Positions 36,990 through 48,084 of a DNA stretch of 64,000 nt are shown here, piece after piece. The position numbers were made by a program, and so were the translations under genes. The first letter of the stretch is position 1. Each line of letters begins with the position of its first letter. The notes under the pieces were generated by a model that saw only the letters and a list, made by a program, of their open reading frames with translations, ran no database searches and was not told where the DNA came from. The DNA is from Dokdonia sinensis (GTDB lineage: Bacteria; Bacteroidota; Bacteroidia; Flavobacteriales; Flavobacteriaceae), in contig NZ_REFV01000006.1 in NCBI RefSeq assembly GCF_003688895.1, positions 124,001-188,000 of the forward strand, given 5' to 3'.

Positions 36990-39044
36990 TTATTCTGGAT
37001 ACTCAATTCTTAAATGATAAATATTATTAAGCTTACGTTTGAGCACTTTCTTAATCTGCTGGATTTCTTTAAAGGTGATATTTGCATTAAGAAACTGTCC
37101 CTCATCCATTTGCTTTTTGACAATTTTTTCGACAAAAGCGTCAATTAAGGTTGATGTAGGATTTTTTAAACTTTTACTTGCTGCTTCTACACTATCTGCC
37201 ATCATTAAAATAGCTGTCTCTTTACTGAAGGGCAATGGTCCTGGATAACTAAAGTCTTCCTGTTTTACATCGTCATCAACCTCCTTTGCTTTCATGTAAA
37301 AATAATAAACCGTGCTCGTCCCGTGATGCGTTCTTATAAAATCAATTACGCGGTCCGGGAGCTTATTTTTTCTTGCAATTTCTATCCCGTTAATAACGTG
37401 ATCTACAATGATTCTGGCACTTTCCTGAGGTGATAAATCTTCGTGGCTATTTACTCCTGTTGCTTGATTTTCGGTAAAATCTGTAGGATTTGTCATTTTT
37501 CCTATATCGTGATAAAGGGCTCCTACCCTAACCAACATGGCATTTGCTCCAATCTCATTTGCCGCAGCCTCACATAAATTTGCAACATTAAGGCTATGGT
37601 GAAAAGTACCTGGAGCATCATCTGCTAATTGTTTGAGCAATTTTGTGTTTGTATCTGAAAGTTCTAGAAGCGAGACATCACTTACAAGTCCAAAAATTCT
37701 TTCATAAACATATATCAAAGGCTGTACAAATAGCGTCCCTAAACCTGCAAGTCCAAACATTGCAAAATTTTCCCATTTTAAATTGTCTACACTTCCTTCG
37801 TGTATAGCGTGAAAAGCAAAATAAGCAATAATATATACCAGAGTAATTTGACCTACGGAGATAAATAGATTTGCTCTTTTGTAAAGCTCTGGAACTGTAA
37901 GAATGGTAACAATACCAGCAATCACTTGTAAAAAGAAGTATTCAAAACTATCTGGGACAATAAATCCCAACAATAAAATAGTAATCACGTGTGTAAATAA
38001 TCCTAATCGTGCATCAAAAAACGCTTTTAAAATAAGCGGAAGTATACACAAAGGAACAACATATACATACTCAGGCTTAAGTTTTACAATAAGCGTCGTG
38101 AGCAACACCATTAAGACCACATTGAAGAAAATAAATGTAATCTTCGTATTGTTCATATAAACCTCAAATCGATACGTTTTTATAAACAATACCAGCATTA
38201 CTAACGCTAGCATTACTAAAAAAATATAACCAAGTAAAATCCAATTGTAGGTCGACTCACTAAAATCTTGTGATTCATATTGTGACTTTAATGACAGTAG
38301 CTTAAGTAATGTTTCACCCTCTACAATTTCTCCTCTTGCGACAATCCGACTTCCCTTTGCCACCACACCACGCGTTGGGCTTATTTTAGATAATCCATCT
38401 TTAATAGCTGCTTCTGTCAGATCAGAATTAAAAGAAACATTTGTCTTTATATTTTCATAAAGCACTTTGAGCAATTTACCTTTAAGAGGTGCATATGGAG
38501 ATGTGACGATTTCATTTTCTAAGAATTTTGATACTTGTGCAGTAGTGCGTAACTGACTCAAAGTTATTTGAGATGCTTTATTTCCTTTTTGAAGGTAAAT
38601 AAGTCTTTCTTCATTAAAACTATAGGCTTGATCTATAACACCAAACTCGTATATAGTATTAAGAAGATCGGTCGTAAACTTTTCTAATTCACTTTTGTCA
38701 CTACCTAGATTTTTTAGTGTAGAATCATTACTTATTGAAGCTATTTCGTCTTTTACTTTACTAACCGTTGTATTAACTTTTTCTTCATCATAAGTAAAAT
38801 AGAGAATAGCATTATCTCTAACCGCTTTTTTTTCTTCTTCAATTGATGATTCACTCTTTAGTATGGCAAAGTCATCGTCAGCATAAAGATTATTGTAAGA
38901 CCAGGGAAATCCTTTCTGAATGTCATACTGAAACTTCCCACTCTTAGGTAAGGTGTATACAATAAGAACCGCACTCGCAACAACTAGTAATAACTTATAA
39001 AGAAGGTCTTGATGTTTATAGAAGGACTTGAGATAGTTTTTCAT
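36990..39044 (-). CDS. PgpH-type 7TM-HD phosphohydrolase (cyclic-di-AMP phosphodiesterase family)
   Basis: A 684-aa membrane protein: one N-terminal helix, an extracytoplasmic domain (about 40-265), seven helices (about 270-455) and a cytoplasmic HD domain. HHSLNVANLCEAAANEIGAN and ALYHDIGKM carry the HD residues; IDFIRTHHGT and MADSVEAAS complete the metal site. The architecture is that of PgpH, which hydrolyses c-di-AMP in Firmicutes; the same activity here is inference. A -7 box (39062-39069) lies upstream. Confidence 0.9.
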   Translation of the reverse strand: MKNYLKSFYKHQDLLYKLLLVVASAVLIVYTLPKSGKFQYDIQKGFPWSYNNLYADDDFAILKSESSIEEEKKAVRDNAILYFTYDEEKVNTTVSKVKDEIASISNDSTLKNLGSDKSELEKFTTDLLNTIYEFGVIDQAYSFNEERLIYLQKGNKASQITLSQLRTTAQVSKFLENEIVTSPYAPLKGKLLKVLYENIKTNVSFNSDLTEAAIKDGLSKISPTRGVVAKGSRIVARGEIVEGETLLKLLSLKSQYESQDFSESTYNWILLGYIFLVMLALVMLVLFIKTYRFEVYMNNTKITFIFFNVVLMVLLTTLIVKLKPEYVYVVPLCILPLILKAFFDARLGLFTHVITILLLGFIVPDSFEYFFLQVIAGIVTILTVPELYKRANLFISVGQITLVYIIAYFAFHAIHEGSVDNLKWENFAMFGLAGLGTLFVQPLIYVYERIFGLVSDVSLLELSDTNTKLLKQLADDAPGTFHHSLNVANLCEAAANEIGANAMLVRVGALYHDIGKMTNPTDFTENQATGVNSHEDLSPQESARIIVDHVINGIEIARKNKLPDRVIDFIRTHHGTSTVYYFYMKAKEVDDDVKQEDFSYPGPLPFSKETAILMMADSVEAASKSLKNPTSTLIDAFVEKIVKKQMDEGQFLNANITFKEIQQIKKVLKRKLNNIYHLRIEYPE

Positions 39045-39061
39045 GCGATGATTATCTATCT

Positions 39062-39069
39062 CAAAAATA
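39062..39069 (-). promoter_or_regulatory. -7 box for PgpH-like gene
   Basis: Minus-strand TATTTTTG fits TAnnTTTG, 17 bases before the ATG. No -33 element recognised. Confidence 0.42.
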
Positions 39070-39179
39070 CTAAAATTTAACTGGGAATTGTTAGGGTTAA
39101 AAGTACATCAGCAAGAAATGTAATAGGTCAATTTTCCTTACATTCGCAAAAGAAAACACCCTTAAATAGGAATTGAGAT

Positions 39180-40361
39180 ATGAGCAAAAAAGTTGTAATT
39201 GTTGCCGCCGTAAGAACACCTATAGGAAGCTTTTTAGGTAAACTTTCCTCCGTAAGCGCTACTAAATTAGGAAGTTCGGCCATTAAAGGTGCTTTGGATA
39301 AAATTAACCTAGACCCAAAACTGGTAGATGAAGTTTATATGGGTAATGTTGTACAGGCTGGTGTTGGGCAAGCCCCTGCGAGACAGGCTGCACTTGGAGC
39401 TGGTATTCCTGAAACCGTTCCTTGTACTACGGTAAATAAAGTCTGTGCATCGGGAATGAAAGCGGTAAGCAATGCCGCACAAGCAATACTCGTAGGCGAT
39501 GCAGAAATTGTTGTTGCTGGAGGTATGGAAAATATGAGCTTAATTCCTCATTATGTTCACTTGCGTAATAGTCATAAATTTGGGCCTCAGACTTTTGTAG
39601 ACGGAATGCAAAAAGATGGCCTTGTAGATGCTTATGACGGAAACGCTATGGGAGTATGTGCAGATGCATGTGCCTCTAGATATGAATTTAGTCGTGAGGA
39701 TCAAGACAGTTATGCAATTCAGTCCTATGAGCGCAGTGCTGCTGCTTGGAACGCAGGAAAGTTTAAAGATGAAGTAATTCCTGTAGCTGTGCCGCAACGT
39801 CGTGGTGATGATATCATTGTCGATACAGACGAAGAATTTACAAACGTTAGAATAGATAAAATACCTGCGCTGCGACCAGCATTTACTAAAGATGGTACAG
39901 TAACAGCTGCAAATGCTTCTACCATAAATGATGGAGCAGGAGCTGTAATACTTATGAGCGAAGAAAAAGCAAAAAAACTAAACCTTACTCCGCTATGTAC
40001 TATAAAGGGGTATGCAGATGCTGCTCAAGAACCAGAATGGTTTACTACCGCTCCGGCGAAAGCTTTGCCCAAAGCACTCGCTAAGGCTGGTGTAACACAA
40101 GATGATATAGACTTTTTTGAATTTAACGAGGCTTTTTCAGTAGTAGGACTAGCAAATATGAAATTACTAGGTCTTACAGATAAAAATGTAAATGTAAACG
40201 GTGGCGCAGTTTCTCTAGGTCATCCATTAGGATGTAGTGGTGTTAGAATCTTAATCACCCTGATTCATGTTCTAAAACAGAACAATGCAAAACTTGGTGC
40301 TGCAGCAATTTGCAATGGTGGTGGCGGCGCCTCTGCAATAGTAATAGAAAATCATATTTAA
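39180..40361 (+). CDS. acetyl-CoA C-acetyltransferase (thiolase)
   Basis: A 393-aa thiolase that condenses or cleaves acetoacetyl-CoA. The acyl-cysteine is Cys89 in NKVCASGMKAV; the second-site residues are in NEAFSVVG, GHPLGCSG and CNGGGGASA. Full length. It starts 20 bases upstream of the NlpC/P60 gene's neighbour space, and both run the same way, so they may be co-transcribed without an obvious functional link. Confidence 0.95.
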   Translation: MSKKVVIVAAVRTPIGSFLGKLSSVSATKLGSSAIKGALDKINLDPKLVDEVYMGNVVQAGVGQAPARQAALGAGIPETVPCTTVNKVCASGMKAVSNAAQAILVGDAEIVVAGGMENMSLIPHYVHLRNSHKFGPQTFVDGMQKDGLVDAYDGNAMGVCADACASRYEFSREDQDSYAIQSYERSAAAWNAGKFKDEVIPVAVPQRRGDDIIVDTDEEFTNVRIDKIPALRPAFTKDGTVTAANASTINDGAGAVILMSEEKAKKLNLTPLCTIKGYADAAQEPEWFTTAPAKALPKALAKAGVTQDDIDFFEFNEAFSVVGLANMKLLGLTDKNVNVNGGAVSLGHPLGCSGVRILITLIHVLKQNNAKLGAAAICNGGGGASAIVIENHI

Positions 40362-40381
40362 TAATTTCTGTTTCATAAAGT

Positions 40382-41131
40382 ATGCGCTACGGAATATGTC
40401 CTCTTAGTATCGTCCCAATGCGAGCTGAACCTTCAGACCGCAGTGAGCTCGTAAACCAAGTACTTTATGGTGAGTATTTTAAGGTTTTAGAACAGCGCAA
40501 GAAATGGAGTAAGATTAGACTTGCACACGATAATTACGAGGGGTGGGTAGATAATAAACAATATGTGGAGCTTAATGAAAGTGATTACGCTTTCGCGAAA
40601 GCGCAAAAAACAACCTTAACCGCAGATCCCGTGCAATTTGTTACTACTCCTGATGGATCTTTAGTCACGACCGTCTTGGGATCAACAATATCGACAACTT
40701 CGCTTCTTGAGCATACTTACGACGGTCAAGTAAAATCGGGGCGGAAAGACAAGATACACCTTATTGAAACAGCATTACTTTACATCAAAGCTCCATATTT
40801 ATGGGGAGGCAGATCACCTTTCGGTATTGATTGTAGCGGTTTTACACAAATGGTTTACAGACTCAACGGTCATAAATTACTACGTGACGCCTCACAGCAA
40901 GCTTCGCAAGGAGAACCTTTAAGTTTTATAGAAGAAAGTCAGGCAGGAGATCTTGCATTTTTTGATAATGCAGATGGGGATATAACTCATGTAGGTATTA
41001 TTATGGATGATAATTATATAATTCACGCCCACGGTGAAGTACGAATAGATCGCTTAGATCATTCAGGGATTTATAATATTCATTTAAGACGACACACTCA
41101 CAAATTAAGAGTAATTAAAAAAATTATTTGA
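40382..41131 (+). CDS. SH3 + NlpC/P60 (C40) cell-wall peptidase
   Basis: A 249-aa protein with an N-terminal bacterial SH3-like domain (residues 1-65, WSKIRLAHDNYEGWVD) and a C-terminal NlpC/P60 domain. Catalytic residues: Cys151 in GIDCSGF, His203 in THVGI, His215 in IIHAHG. Such enzymes cleave peptidoglycan peptide stems (gamma-D-Glu-DAP). No signal peptide is visible at this start. AFAKA (70-74), from a palindrome copy, lies in the linker between the domains. Confidence 0.92.
   Translation: MRYGICPLSIVPMRAEPSDRSELVNQVLYGEYFKVLEQRKKWSKIRLAHDNYEGWVDNKQYVELNESDYAFAKAQKTTLTADPVQFVTTPDGSLVTTVLGSTISTTSLLEHTYDGQVKSGRKDKIHLIETALLYIKAPYLWGGRSPFGIDCSGFTQMVYRLNGHKLLRDASQQASQGEPLSFIEESQAGDLAFFDNADGDITHVGIIMDDNYIIHAHGEVRIDRLDHSGIYNIHLRRHTHKLRVIKKII
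40588..40603. repeat. dispersed 16-bp palindrome, copy in NlpC/P60 gene
   Basis: Perfect CGCTTTCGCGAAAGCG, translated AFAKA at residues 70-74, an interdomain linker. Confidence 0.95.
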
Positions 41132-41160
41132 AATAAGTTTAATATTCATTCTAGATTCAA

Positions 41161-41202
41161 AACAAAAAATCCAGTAATTTAAAAATTACTGGATTTTTTG
41201 TT
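41161..41202. terminator. bidirectional terminator between convergent genes
   Basis: Near-perfect 20-bp inverted repeat: AACAAAAAATCCAGTAATTT (41161-41180) and its complement at 41183-41202. A-rich left and T-rich right flanks serve both the NlpC gene and the TPR gene. Confidence 0.85.
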
Positions 41203-41217
41203 TAAAGAATAAGGCAA

Positions 41218-42480
41218 TTATTCTCCTCCCTCAAGAGCGTCTATTTTAGACTTAATAGTATCTGCCTTACTTTGCATATCCAACTGCTGATAGATTCCGT
41301 AAAGAGATCTTGCCACCTGAATGTTTTGTGGTTTAGCTGCAAGTGCTTTCTCGAGATAAGGCATAGCGTCTCTATAAATATTCTCGCGCTTTACTTTTAA
41401 CTCGTCGTACTTTTTAAAATCTGCTTTTGAAGTGCCTAGGGAATTCATTTCATCTACAATCTTTTGCTCACCAGATAAAATTAGAGCCGCTAAGTTATTG
41501 TAAGAACTACCATAATCCGGATTGAGCTCAATAGACTTCTTGTAATACAACATAGCTTGTTCCTTATCACCTAACTGATCTGCACTAACTCCAAGATTGT
41601 AAAATAATTCTGGTTTTTCGTCTTCACTAGCCAATTTTAAAACCTCTTCGATGCTTTCCTTATACTTATCCATCTTATTCATTTTGAGATAGATATCTGC
41701 TTCCGAGCGGAGTAATAAGATATCGTCAGGATTTTCTGCACGAGCATCTGCCATTGCTTGTAACGCTTTGTCATTATCTTCTTTAGAGATGTAGATAAGA
41801 GCTATGTTTTTTGCAATTTCGGCGCTTTTTGAGTCAGTAAGTTTAGTGTCCGGCTTGATATGAGTTTTACCAAGTACTGCTATCTCACGTTCTGCGGCAT
41901 TTCCAAACTCTTCTACTTCTCCCGTCTCAACGTTTGTGGCAATAAGAACCTGCTCTCTTCCTTGGAATTTCATATCCTTGAGTTGCGTATAATATTTAAG
42001 CGCAGTATCATAATCCTGACCATTTACAGCATTTGAGGCTGCGTAGTATAAGTATATGGTATCTTTTTTACTCATTTGGTACGCCTGTTCTAGCTTTTGA
42101 GCAGCACCTTTAAAATTCTCAGCGTTCTGATCTGCAATGGCACCATTAACAGTATTTGAAATTATGGTATTGAGACCATTCTGTGCATCTTCACTATACT
42201 TTGAGTCTTTAAGCATACTAAAAGTCTCTGCAGCTACTTTAAGATCTGCTGCATTTGTATTATTTACACCTAAGTATGCTTGAGCTTTTAAGAGCAAGAA
42301 TTTCTCTTTTGTCTTTTCATCCATATTTCCCATAAGAGCTTCTGCTGCTCCTACAGCAGCTTTGGCCTGGCCATAACTACCAGACTTTACGGCTTTCTCT
42401 ATTGCTTTGACTTCTTTCTTTTGAGCAAAGGCTACTGTTGTCAAAGCAAAGGCCAATGCAAATAAAAATTTCGTTTTCAT
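41218..42480 (-). CDS. exported TPR repeat protein
   Basis: A 420-aa protein with a clean signal peptide (1-19, ending VAFAQ) and several tetratricopeptide repeats, e.g. PELFYNLGVSADQLGDKEQA followed by YYKKSIELNPDYGSSYNNLA. Periplasmic scaffold or complex-assembly role by fold; partners are unknown. It lies 74 bases downstream of gyrA's stop on the same strand. Confidence 0.85.
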   Translation of the reverse strand: MKTKFLFALAFALTTVAFAQKKEVKAIEKAVKSGSYGQAKAAVGAAEALMGNMDEKTKEKFLLLKAQAYLGVNNTNAADLKVAAETFSMLKDSKYSEDAQNGLNTIISNTVNGAIADQNAENFKGAAQKLEQAYQMSKKDTIYLYYAASNAVNGQDYDTALKYYTQLKDMKFQGREQVLIATNVETGEVEEFGNAAEREIAVLGKTHIKPDTKLTDSKSAEIAKNIALIYISKEDNDKALQAMADARAENPDDILLLRSEADIYLKMNKMDKYKESIEEVLKLASEDEKPELFYNLGVSADQLGDKEQAMLYYKKSIELNPDYGSSYNNLAALILSGEQKIVDEMNSLGTSKADFKKYDELKVKRENIYRDAMPYLEKALAAKPQNIQVARSLYGIYQQLDMQSKADTIKSKIDALEGGE

Positions 42481-42554
42481 CTTTTAATGTGTGTTAATTA
42501 TATAAAGGGTTAATCAAATTTAAACATTTTTAGACAACCCATATTTATTTCTAT

Positions 42555-45077
42555 TTATTCCTCCTCGTCAGAGGCTTTAGTATCTTGGATTGTATCTACT
42601 TGTGATGTTTCATCTACTTCATCATCATCTATATCATCCTCATCACTCTTTACTTTAGCAACTGCAGCAATGGAGTCATTTCCTTTTAAATTAATCAATC
42701 GTACTCCTTGTGTCGCACGACCCATCACTCGTAAAGAAGCAACTTCCATTCGGATGGCAATTCCAGATTTATTAATAATCATAAGATCATCATCATCTGT
42801 AACGTTTTTAATCGCAACCAGTTCTCCAGTCTTCTCTGTAACAGAAATAGTTTTTACACCTTTCCCACCACGATTAGTAATTCGGTAATCTTCGAGGCTA
42901 CTTCGCTTACCGTAACCCTTTTCGGAAACTACAAGAATATTACTCTCCGTATCGTTTACAGATACCATTCCTACCACTTCATCATTATCGTTTGCAAGAG
43001 TTATGCCACGAACGCCAGATGCGTTTCTTCCCATCGGTCTCGTCTTACTTTCTTCAAAGCGTATTGCCTTACCAGACTTAAGCGCAAGCATTACCTGACT
43101 TTCACCAGTCGTAAGTTTAGCAGAAAGTAGTTCATCTCCCTCTTTAACAGTAATAGCATTAATTCCATTAGTACGAGGACGTGAGTATTGCTCTAGAGCA
43201 GTTTTCTTAACCTGACCTTTTTTAGTCGCCATTATAATATAATGGTTATTAATATAATCCTCATCTTTAAGATCACCAGTACACACAAATGCTTTTACTT
43301 CATCATCTTGCTCAATATTTATTAGGTTCTGAATCGCTCTTCCTTTTGATGTTTTGCTGCCTTCAGGAATCTCAAACACGCGCATCCAGAAACATTTTCC
43401 TTTCTGGGTAAAGAATAACATATACTGGTGGTTCGTACCGACAAAAAGATATTCTAAGAAATCTTCATTACGTGTTGTAGAGGCTTTTGTTCCTACTCCT
43501 CCTCTATTTTGAGTTTTGTACTCTGAAAGTGATGTCCTTTTAATATATCCAGCATTAGAAATCGTAATGACTACTTTCTCATCTGGAATAAGATCTGTAA
43601 TACTCACATCACCTCCTGCATATTCAATTTTTGAACGGCGTTCATCACCATATTTTTCTTTTACTTCGGCAAGTTCTTCACTTATGATTTGCATACGACG
43701 CTCTTTTTTGTCAAGAATGTCTTTTAAATCAATTATCGTTGCCATAATTTCATCGTACTCAGAGCGCAATTTATCTTGTTCCAGACCTGTAAGCTGGCGT
43801 AGACGCATCTCGACAATTGCCTTTGCTTGTATTTCAGAAAGTTTGAATCGCTCAATGAGGTTTGCGCGAGCTTCATCTGCATTTGAGCTTGCTCTTATGA
43901 TCGCAATAACTTCGTCGATGTTATCTGAAGCGATGATCAATCCCTCAAGAATATGAGCGCGCTCCTCTGCTTTATTAAGTAGGTATTTTGTACGGCGCAC
44001 AACAACCTCGTGGCGATGCTCTACAAAGTGATGGATCATATCCTTCAAGTTGAGCATTTGAGGACGTCCTTTTACAAGGGCGATATTGTTTACACTAAAA
44101 GAAGATTGCAGGGCAGTATACTTAAATAAGGTGTTCATTACGATATTCGGGATCGCATCACGTTTTAAAACGTAAACGATACGCATACCGTTGCGGTCAG
44201 ACTCATCACGTATAGCAGAAATTCCTTCGATTTTCTTATCGTTAATCATATCTGCGGTTTTCTTAATCATATCTGCCTTATTGACCTGATATGGAATCTC
44301 GCTCACAATGATACACTCACGACCTTTTACTTCTTCTATCTCTGCTTTTGCACGCATTACTACACGACCACGACCAGTTTTAAAAGCTTCACGCACTCCG
44401 TCGTAACCATATATAATCCCACCGGTAGGGAAATCTGGTGCTTTTATATGCTCAATCAGTTCGTCTATTGTAATATCGTGGTTTTCAATATAGGCCTGAA
44501 TACCATCGATAACTTCAGATAAGTTATGCGGTGGCATATTAGTCGCCATACCTACTGCAATTCCTGATGCTCCATTTATAAGGAGACCTGGCACACGCGT
44601 TGGGAGTACCGTAGGTTCTTTTAAAGTATCATCAAAGTTGAGTTGATGATCTACCGTATCTTTATCGATGTCTGCCATCATATCCTCGGATATCTTGCGC
44701 ATTCTCGCCTCCGTATAACGCATAGCCGCCGGGCTATCTCCATCTACAGAGCCAAAGTTACCTTGACCATCTACAAGCATATAGCGTAAGCTCCACTCCT
44801 GAGCCATACGAACCATTGCATCGTAAACAGAAGTATCACCGTGTGGGTGATATTTACCTAATACTTCTCCTACGATTCTTGCACTTTTTTTATGTGCACT
44901 ATTTGCACGTATTCCCAACTCGTGCATTCCGAAAAGAACACGGCGGTGCACAGGTTTCATACCATCGCGTACATCTGGCAAAGCACGGGAAACAATAACC
45001 GACATCGAGTAGTCGATGTAGGCAGATTTCATTTCATCTTCAATATTAATCGGGATCAGTTTTTCTCCTCCAGCCAT
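42555..45077 (-). CDS. gyrA: DNA gyrase subunit A
   Basis: The cleavage-rejoining subunit of gyrase (840 aa). Active-site Tyr121 in [10 protein letters not shown]; GyrA box QNRGGVGTK in the C-terminal pinwheel; N-terminal [21 protein letters not shown]-type opening present. At the quinolone-determining site it reads GDTSVYD (80-86), with Thr82 where E. coli has Ser83 and the Asp87 equivalent (Asp86) retained. The tail is acidic ([13 protein letters not shown]). Divergent from clpC. Confidence 0.97.
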   Translation of the reverse strand: MAGGEKLIPINIEDEMKSAYIDYSMSVIVSRALPDVRDGMKPVHRRVLFGMHELGIRANSAHKKSARIVGEVLGKYHPHGDTSVYDAMVRMAQEWSLRYMLVDGQGNFGSVDGDSPAAMRYTEARMRKISEDMMADIDKDTVDHQLNFDDTLKEPTVLPTRVPGLLINGASGIAVGMATNMPPHNLSEVIDGIQAYIENHDITIDELIEHIKAPDFPTGGIIYGYDGVREAFKTGRGRVVMRAKAEIEEVKGRECIIVSEIPYQVNKADMIKKTADMINDKKIEGISAIRDESDRNGMRIVYVLKRDAIPNIVMNTLFKYTALQSSFSVNNIALVKGRPQMLNLKDMIHHFVEHRHEVVVRRTKYLLNKAEERAHILEGLIIASDNIDEVIAIIRASSNADEARANLIERFKLSEIQAKAIVEMRLRQLTGLEQDKLRSEYDEIMATIIDLKDILDKKERRMQIISEELAEVKEKYGDERRSKIEYAGGDVSITDLIPDEKVVITISNAGYIKRTSLSEYKTQNRGGVGTKASTTRNEDFLEYLFVGTNHQYMLFFTQKGKCFWMRVFEIPEGSKTSKGRAIQNLINIEQDDEVKAFVCTGDLKDEDYINNHYIIMATKKGQVKKTALEQYSRPRTNGINAITVKEGDELLSAKLTTGESQVMLALKSGKAIRFEESKTRPMGRNASGVRGITLANDNDEVVGMVSVNDTESNILVVSEKGYGKRSSLEDYRITNRGGKGVKTISVTEKTGELVAIKNVTDDDDLMIINKSGIAIRMEVASLRVMGRATQGVRLINLKGNDSIAAVAKVKSDEDDIDDDEVDETSQVDTIQDTKASDEEE

Positions 45078-45152
45078 ATATAATTTGATTAGATTTAAGT
45101 CAAAATTTACTAGCTAGCAATGTAGCGATTTTAAAGGGGTTTTGAGTGTTTA

Positions 45153-45168
45153 CGCTTTCGCGAAAGCG
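45153..45168. repeat. dispersed 16-bp palindrome, intergenic (gyrA/clpC divergent gap)
   Basis: Perfect CGCTTTCGCGAAAGCG. The surrounding 45147-45171 is identical to 14716-14740, an extended match over 25 bases. Confidence 0.95.
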
Positions 45169-45332
45169 GACTTTTTATCAACAATATTTAACAACTATTT
45201 TTAATAACTCTGACACAACATTCTTGGCAAACTGTCAGTTATTTTGTCAATTAGCTACTAACAGTTTAAGGCGGAATGGTTTTTGCCCTTTATTGCTTAA
45301 ATTTACAGATAACAGAAAAGGAAGATTGAAGT

Positions 45333-47894
45333 ATGGATGATAATTTTTCACCAAGAGTCAAAGACGTAATCGCCTACAGTAAAGAGGAAGCATTGCGCTT
45401 AGGACACGATTTTATAGGTACTGAGCATTTACTGCTTGGATTATTGAGAGACGGTAGCGGCAAGGCCATAGATATTTTAGGCGCTTTAGATATAGATTTA
45501 GAACATCTACGTCGTAAAGTCGAAATACTGAGCCCTGCAAACCCAAATATTGCGCTACAAGGAAATGATAAGAAAAACTTGCACCTCACAAGACAGGCGG
45601 AGCGTGCTTTAAAAACAACATTTCTCGAAGCAAAACTTTTCCAAAGTTCAAGCATTAATACGGCTCACCTTCTGCTCTGTGTTCTTAGAAACGAAAACGA
45701 TCCCACAACAAAGCTTCTTAATAAGCTTAAGGTAGATTATGATAATGTTAAAGACCAGTTTAAAGTTATGATGTCAAGTGAAGATGAAAATTATATAGAG
45801 CCTATAAAGTCAGAATCATTTAGTGAAGATGAGACTTCTGGTGATGATGCATCAAAGGATAATCCTTTTAGCGCTCCTTCAGGAAATAAAGGAGCTACAA
45901 AGAAAAGTAAAACACCTGTCCTAGATAACTTTGGCAGGGATCTTACTACGATGGCAGAAGAAGATAAACTTGATCCTGTCGTAGGTAGAGGAAAAGAAAT
46001 AGAGCGCGTATCGCAAATACTAAGTAGACGGAAAAAAAATAACCCGCTTCTCATAGGTGAGCCTGGTGTGGGTAAATCTGCTATTGCAGAAGGGCTGGCG
46101 TTGCGCATCGTGCAACGTAAAGTTTCACGAATTCTTTTTGATAAACGAGTAGTTACGCTTGATCTTGCGAGTCTAGTTGCGGGAACCAAGTACCGTGGAC
46201 AGTTTGAAGAGCGTATGAAGGCGGTGATGAATGAGCTTGAGAAAAATGATGACATTATTCTCTTTATAGATGAGATTCATACGATTGTAGGTGCTGGAGG
46301 AGCTACTGGCTCCCTAGATGCCTCTAATATGTTTAAACCTGCCCTCGCTCGAGGCGAAATACAATGTATAGGAGCAACAACTTTAGATGAATACAGACAG
46401 TATATTGAAAAAGATGGAGCCCTTGAGAGACGTTTTCAAAAGGTTATTGTAGAACCAACTTCAGTTGAAGAAACAATCGAAATCCTGGACAATATAAAAG
46501 GCAAGTACGAAGAGCATCATAACGTAACGTATACTGATGAAGCTATAAAAGCTTGTGTTACACTTACAAATCGATATATGACTGATAGGTTCCTGCCGGA
46601 TAAAGCAATAGATGCTCTGGATGAAGCTGGTTCACGTGTGCATATCACAAATATAGACGTACCAAAGAAAATTCTCGAACTCGAAGGACAACTTGAACAA
46701 GTACGCGAGCTCAAAACATCTGTTGTTAAAAAGCAGAAGTATGAAGAAGCTGCAAAACTTAGAGATGATGAGAAGAAAATAGAAAAAGAACTTGCTACTG
46801 CCCAAAAGCAATGGGAGGATGACGCAAAACTTCACAAAGAAGAAGTAAGTGAGGACAATGTCGCAGATGTGGTTAGTATGATGACTGGAATTCCTGTAAA
46901 TCGTATCGCACAGACAGAAAGTAATAAACTTGCAGAACTTCCTGCAACTATCAAAACAAAGGTTATCGGTCAGGATGATGCTGTAGCTAAAGTTGCCAAA
47001 GCTATACAGCGTAATCGTGCAGGTCTCAAAGACCCTAATAAGCCCATAGGTTCATTTATATTCTTAGGGCAAACAGGAGTAGGAAAAACACAATTAGCAA
47101 AAGTTCTAGCAAAAGAGCTTTTTGATAACGAGGATTCTCTAATTCGTATTGATATGAGTGAGTATATGGAAAAGTTTGCCATATCTCGATTAGTTGGAGC
47201 ACCTCCTGGGTATGTAGGATACGAAGAAGGTGGACAACTTACCGAGAAAGTGCGCAGAAAACCATATTCTGTGATACTTCTGGATGAGATAGAAAAGGCA
47301 CATCCAGACGTTTTTAATATGATGCTTCAAGTCTTAGATGATGGGTTTTTAACAGATTCTCTTGGTCGTAAGATAGATTTTAGAAACACGATTATCATAA
47401 TGACTTCTAATATTGGAGCTCGTAAATTAAAGGACTTTGGTCAAGGTGTAGGATTTGGTACAGCGAGTCGCAAGACACAGTCTGATGAAAATGCTCGAAG
47501 TATTATACAGAATGCACTCAAGAAGGCTTTTGCTCCTGAGTTCCTAAATAGGATTGATGACGTTGTAGTCTTTAATGCGCTTGAAAGAGAGGACATTCAC
47601 AAGATTATCGATATTGAACTAGCAAAGCTTTATTCACGCATTAAAGGTCTCGGATATGACTTATCTCTGAGTGAGAAGGCAAAAGATTACATAAGTGATA
47701 AAGGATTTGATAAAGAGTATGGTGCTCGACCACTAAAACGAGCTATCCAGAAATACATTGAAGACGCTCTAGCCGAAGAAATTATAACCTCGAATCTGGA
47801 AGAAGGGGATGCTATTTTTATGGATTTTGATGAAAAAGAAGATGAATTAACTATTAAAATTAGCAAGCAAGAACAACCCTCTGAGTCTAAATAG
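45333..47894 (+). CDS. clpC: ClpC-type AAA+ Clp protease ATPase
   Basis: An 853-aa HSP100 unfoldase. Clp N-domain repeats (about 1-145), first AAA module with [15 protein letters not shown] and [12 protein letters not shown], a UVR-like middle segment ([18 protein letters not shown]), second AAA module with [12 protein letters not shown] and [14 protein letters not shown], then the D2-small domain ([16 protein letters not shown]). It works with ClpP in protein quality control. A terminator follows. TAAATTTA (45298-45305) is one base off the -7 consensus. Confidence 0.95.
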   Translation: MDDNFSPRVKDVIAYSKEEALRLGHDFIGTEHLLLGLLRDGSGKAIDILGALDIDLEHLRRKVEILSPANPNIALQGNDKKNLHLTRQAERALKTTFLEAKLFQSSSINTAHLLLCVLRNENDPTTKLLNKLKVDYDNVKDQFKVMMSSEDENYIEPIKSESFSEDETSGDDASKDNPFSAPSGNKGATKKSKTPVLDNFGRDLTTMAEEDKLDPVVGRGKEIERVSQILSRRKKNNPLLIGEPGVGKSAIAEGLALRIVQRKVSRILFDKRVVTLDLASLVAGTKYRGQFEERMKAVMNELEKNDDIILFIDEIHTIVGAGGATGSLDASNMFKPALARGEIQCIGATTLDEYRQYIEKDGALERRFQKVIVEPTSVEETIEILDNIKGKYEEHHNVTYTDEAIKACVTLTNRYMTDRFLPDKAIDALDEAGSRVHITNIDVPKKILELEGQLEQVRELKTSVVKKQKYEEAAKLRDDEKKIEKELATAQKQWEDDAKLHKEEVSEDNVADVVSMMTGIPVNRIAQTESNKLAELPATIKTKVIGQDDAVAKVAKAIQRNRAGLKDPNKPIGSFIFLGQTGVGKTQLAKVLAKELFDNEDSLIRIDMSEYMEKFAISRLVGAPPGYVGYEEGGQLTEKVRRKPYSVILLDEIEKAHPDVFNMMLQVLDDGFLTDSLGRKIDFRNTIIIMTSNIGARKLKDFGQGVGFGTASRKTQSDENARSIIQNALKKAFAPEFLNRIDDVVVFNALEREDIHKIIDIELAKLYSRIKGLGYDLSLSEKAKDYISDKGFDKEYGARPLKRAIQKYIEDALAEEIITSNLEEGDAIFMDFDEKEDELTIKISKQEQPSESK

Positions 47895-47915
47895 ATTTTA
47901 GTTTTATTGTATAAC

Positions 47916-47957
47916 AAGGCATACGTCGCTTTTAAAGTCTTCGTATGCCTTTTTTTA
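47916..47957 (+). terminator. intrinsic terminator of clpC
   Basis: Stem AAGGCATACG (47916-47925) and CGTATGCCTT (47942-47951), 16-nt loop, followed by a run of T. Confidence 0.85.
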
Positions 47958-48017
47958 TTTAATGGGAATTCCGTTTAAAAAAACAGAGATGTCAAAATAG
48001 GTGATTCACAGCACATA

Positions 48018-48039
48018 ATATTTTTAAGTCTAAAAATAT
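48018..48039. repeat. AT-only hairpin upstream of 48085 gene
   Basis: ATATTTTTA (48018-48026) and TAAAAATAT (48031-48039), 4-nt loop. A weak stem that may be chance in AT-rich spacer. Confidence 0.3.
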
Positions 48040-48084
48040 CCCATAATTCTTTCGTAAATTTAAGGAAACCAGCTGCTTGAGTTT

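Noticed and set aside
43516-43956. 146-codon open frame antisense to gyrA
   Set aside because: Serine/isoleucine-rich shadow of the gyrA coding pattern, no motif, and gyrA is unambiguous on the other strand.
44810-44850. GyrA Thr82 (E. coli Ser83 position) as a quinolone-resistance change
   Set aside because: Threonine at this position is natural in many bacteria; Asp86 (Asp87 in E. coli) is intact, so no claim is made.
45146-45340. Small open frame MFTLSRKR... upstream of clpC
   Set aside because: Produced by the palindrome and its flanks; overlaps the clpC start and has no protein-like pattern.
45791-46255. 154-codon open frame antisense to clpC
   Set aside because: Opposite strand of the first AAA module; composition is the usual serine-rich shadow.
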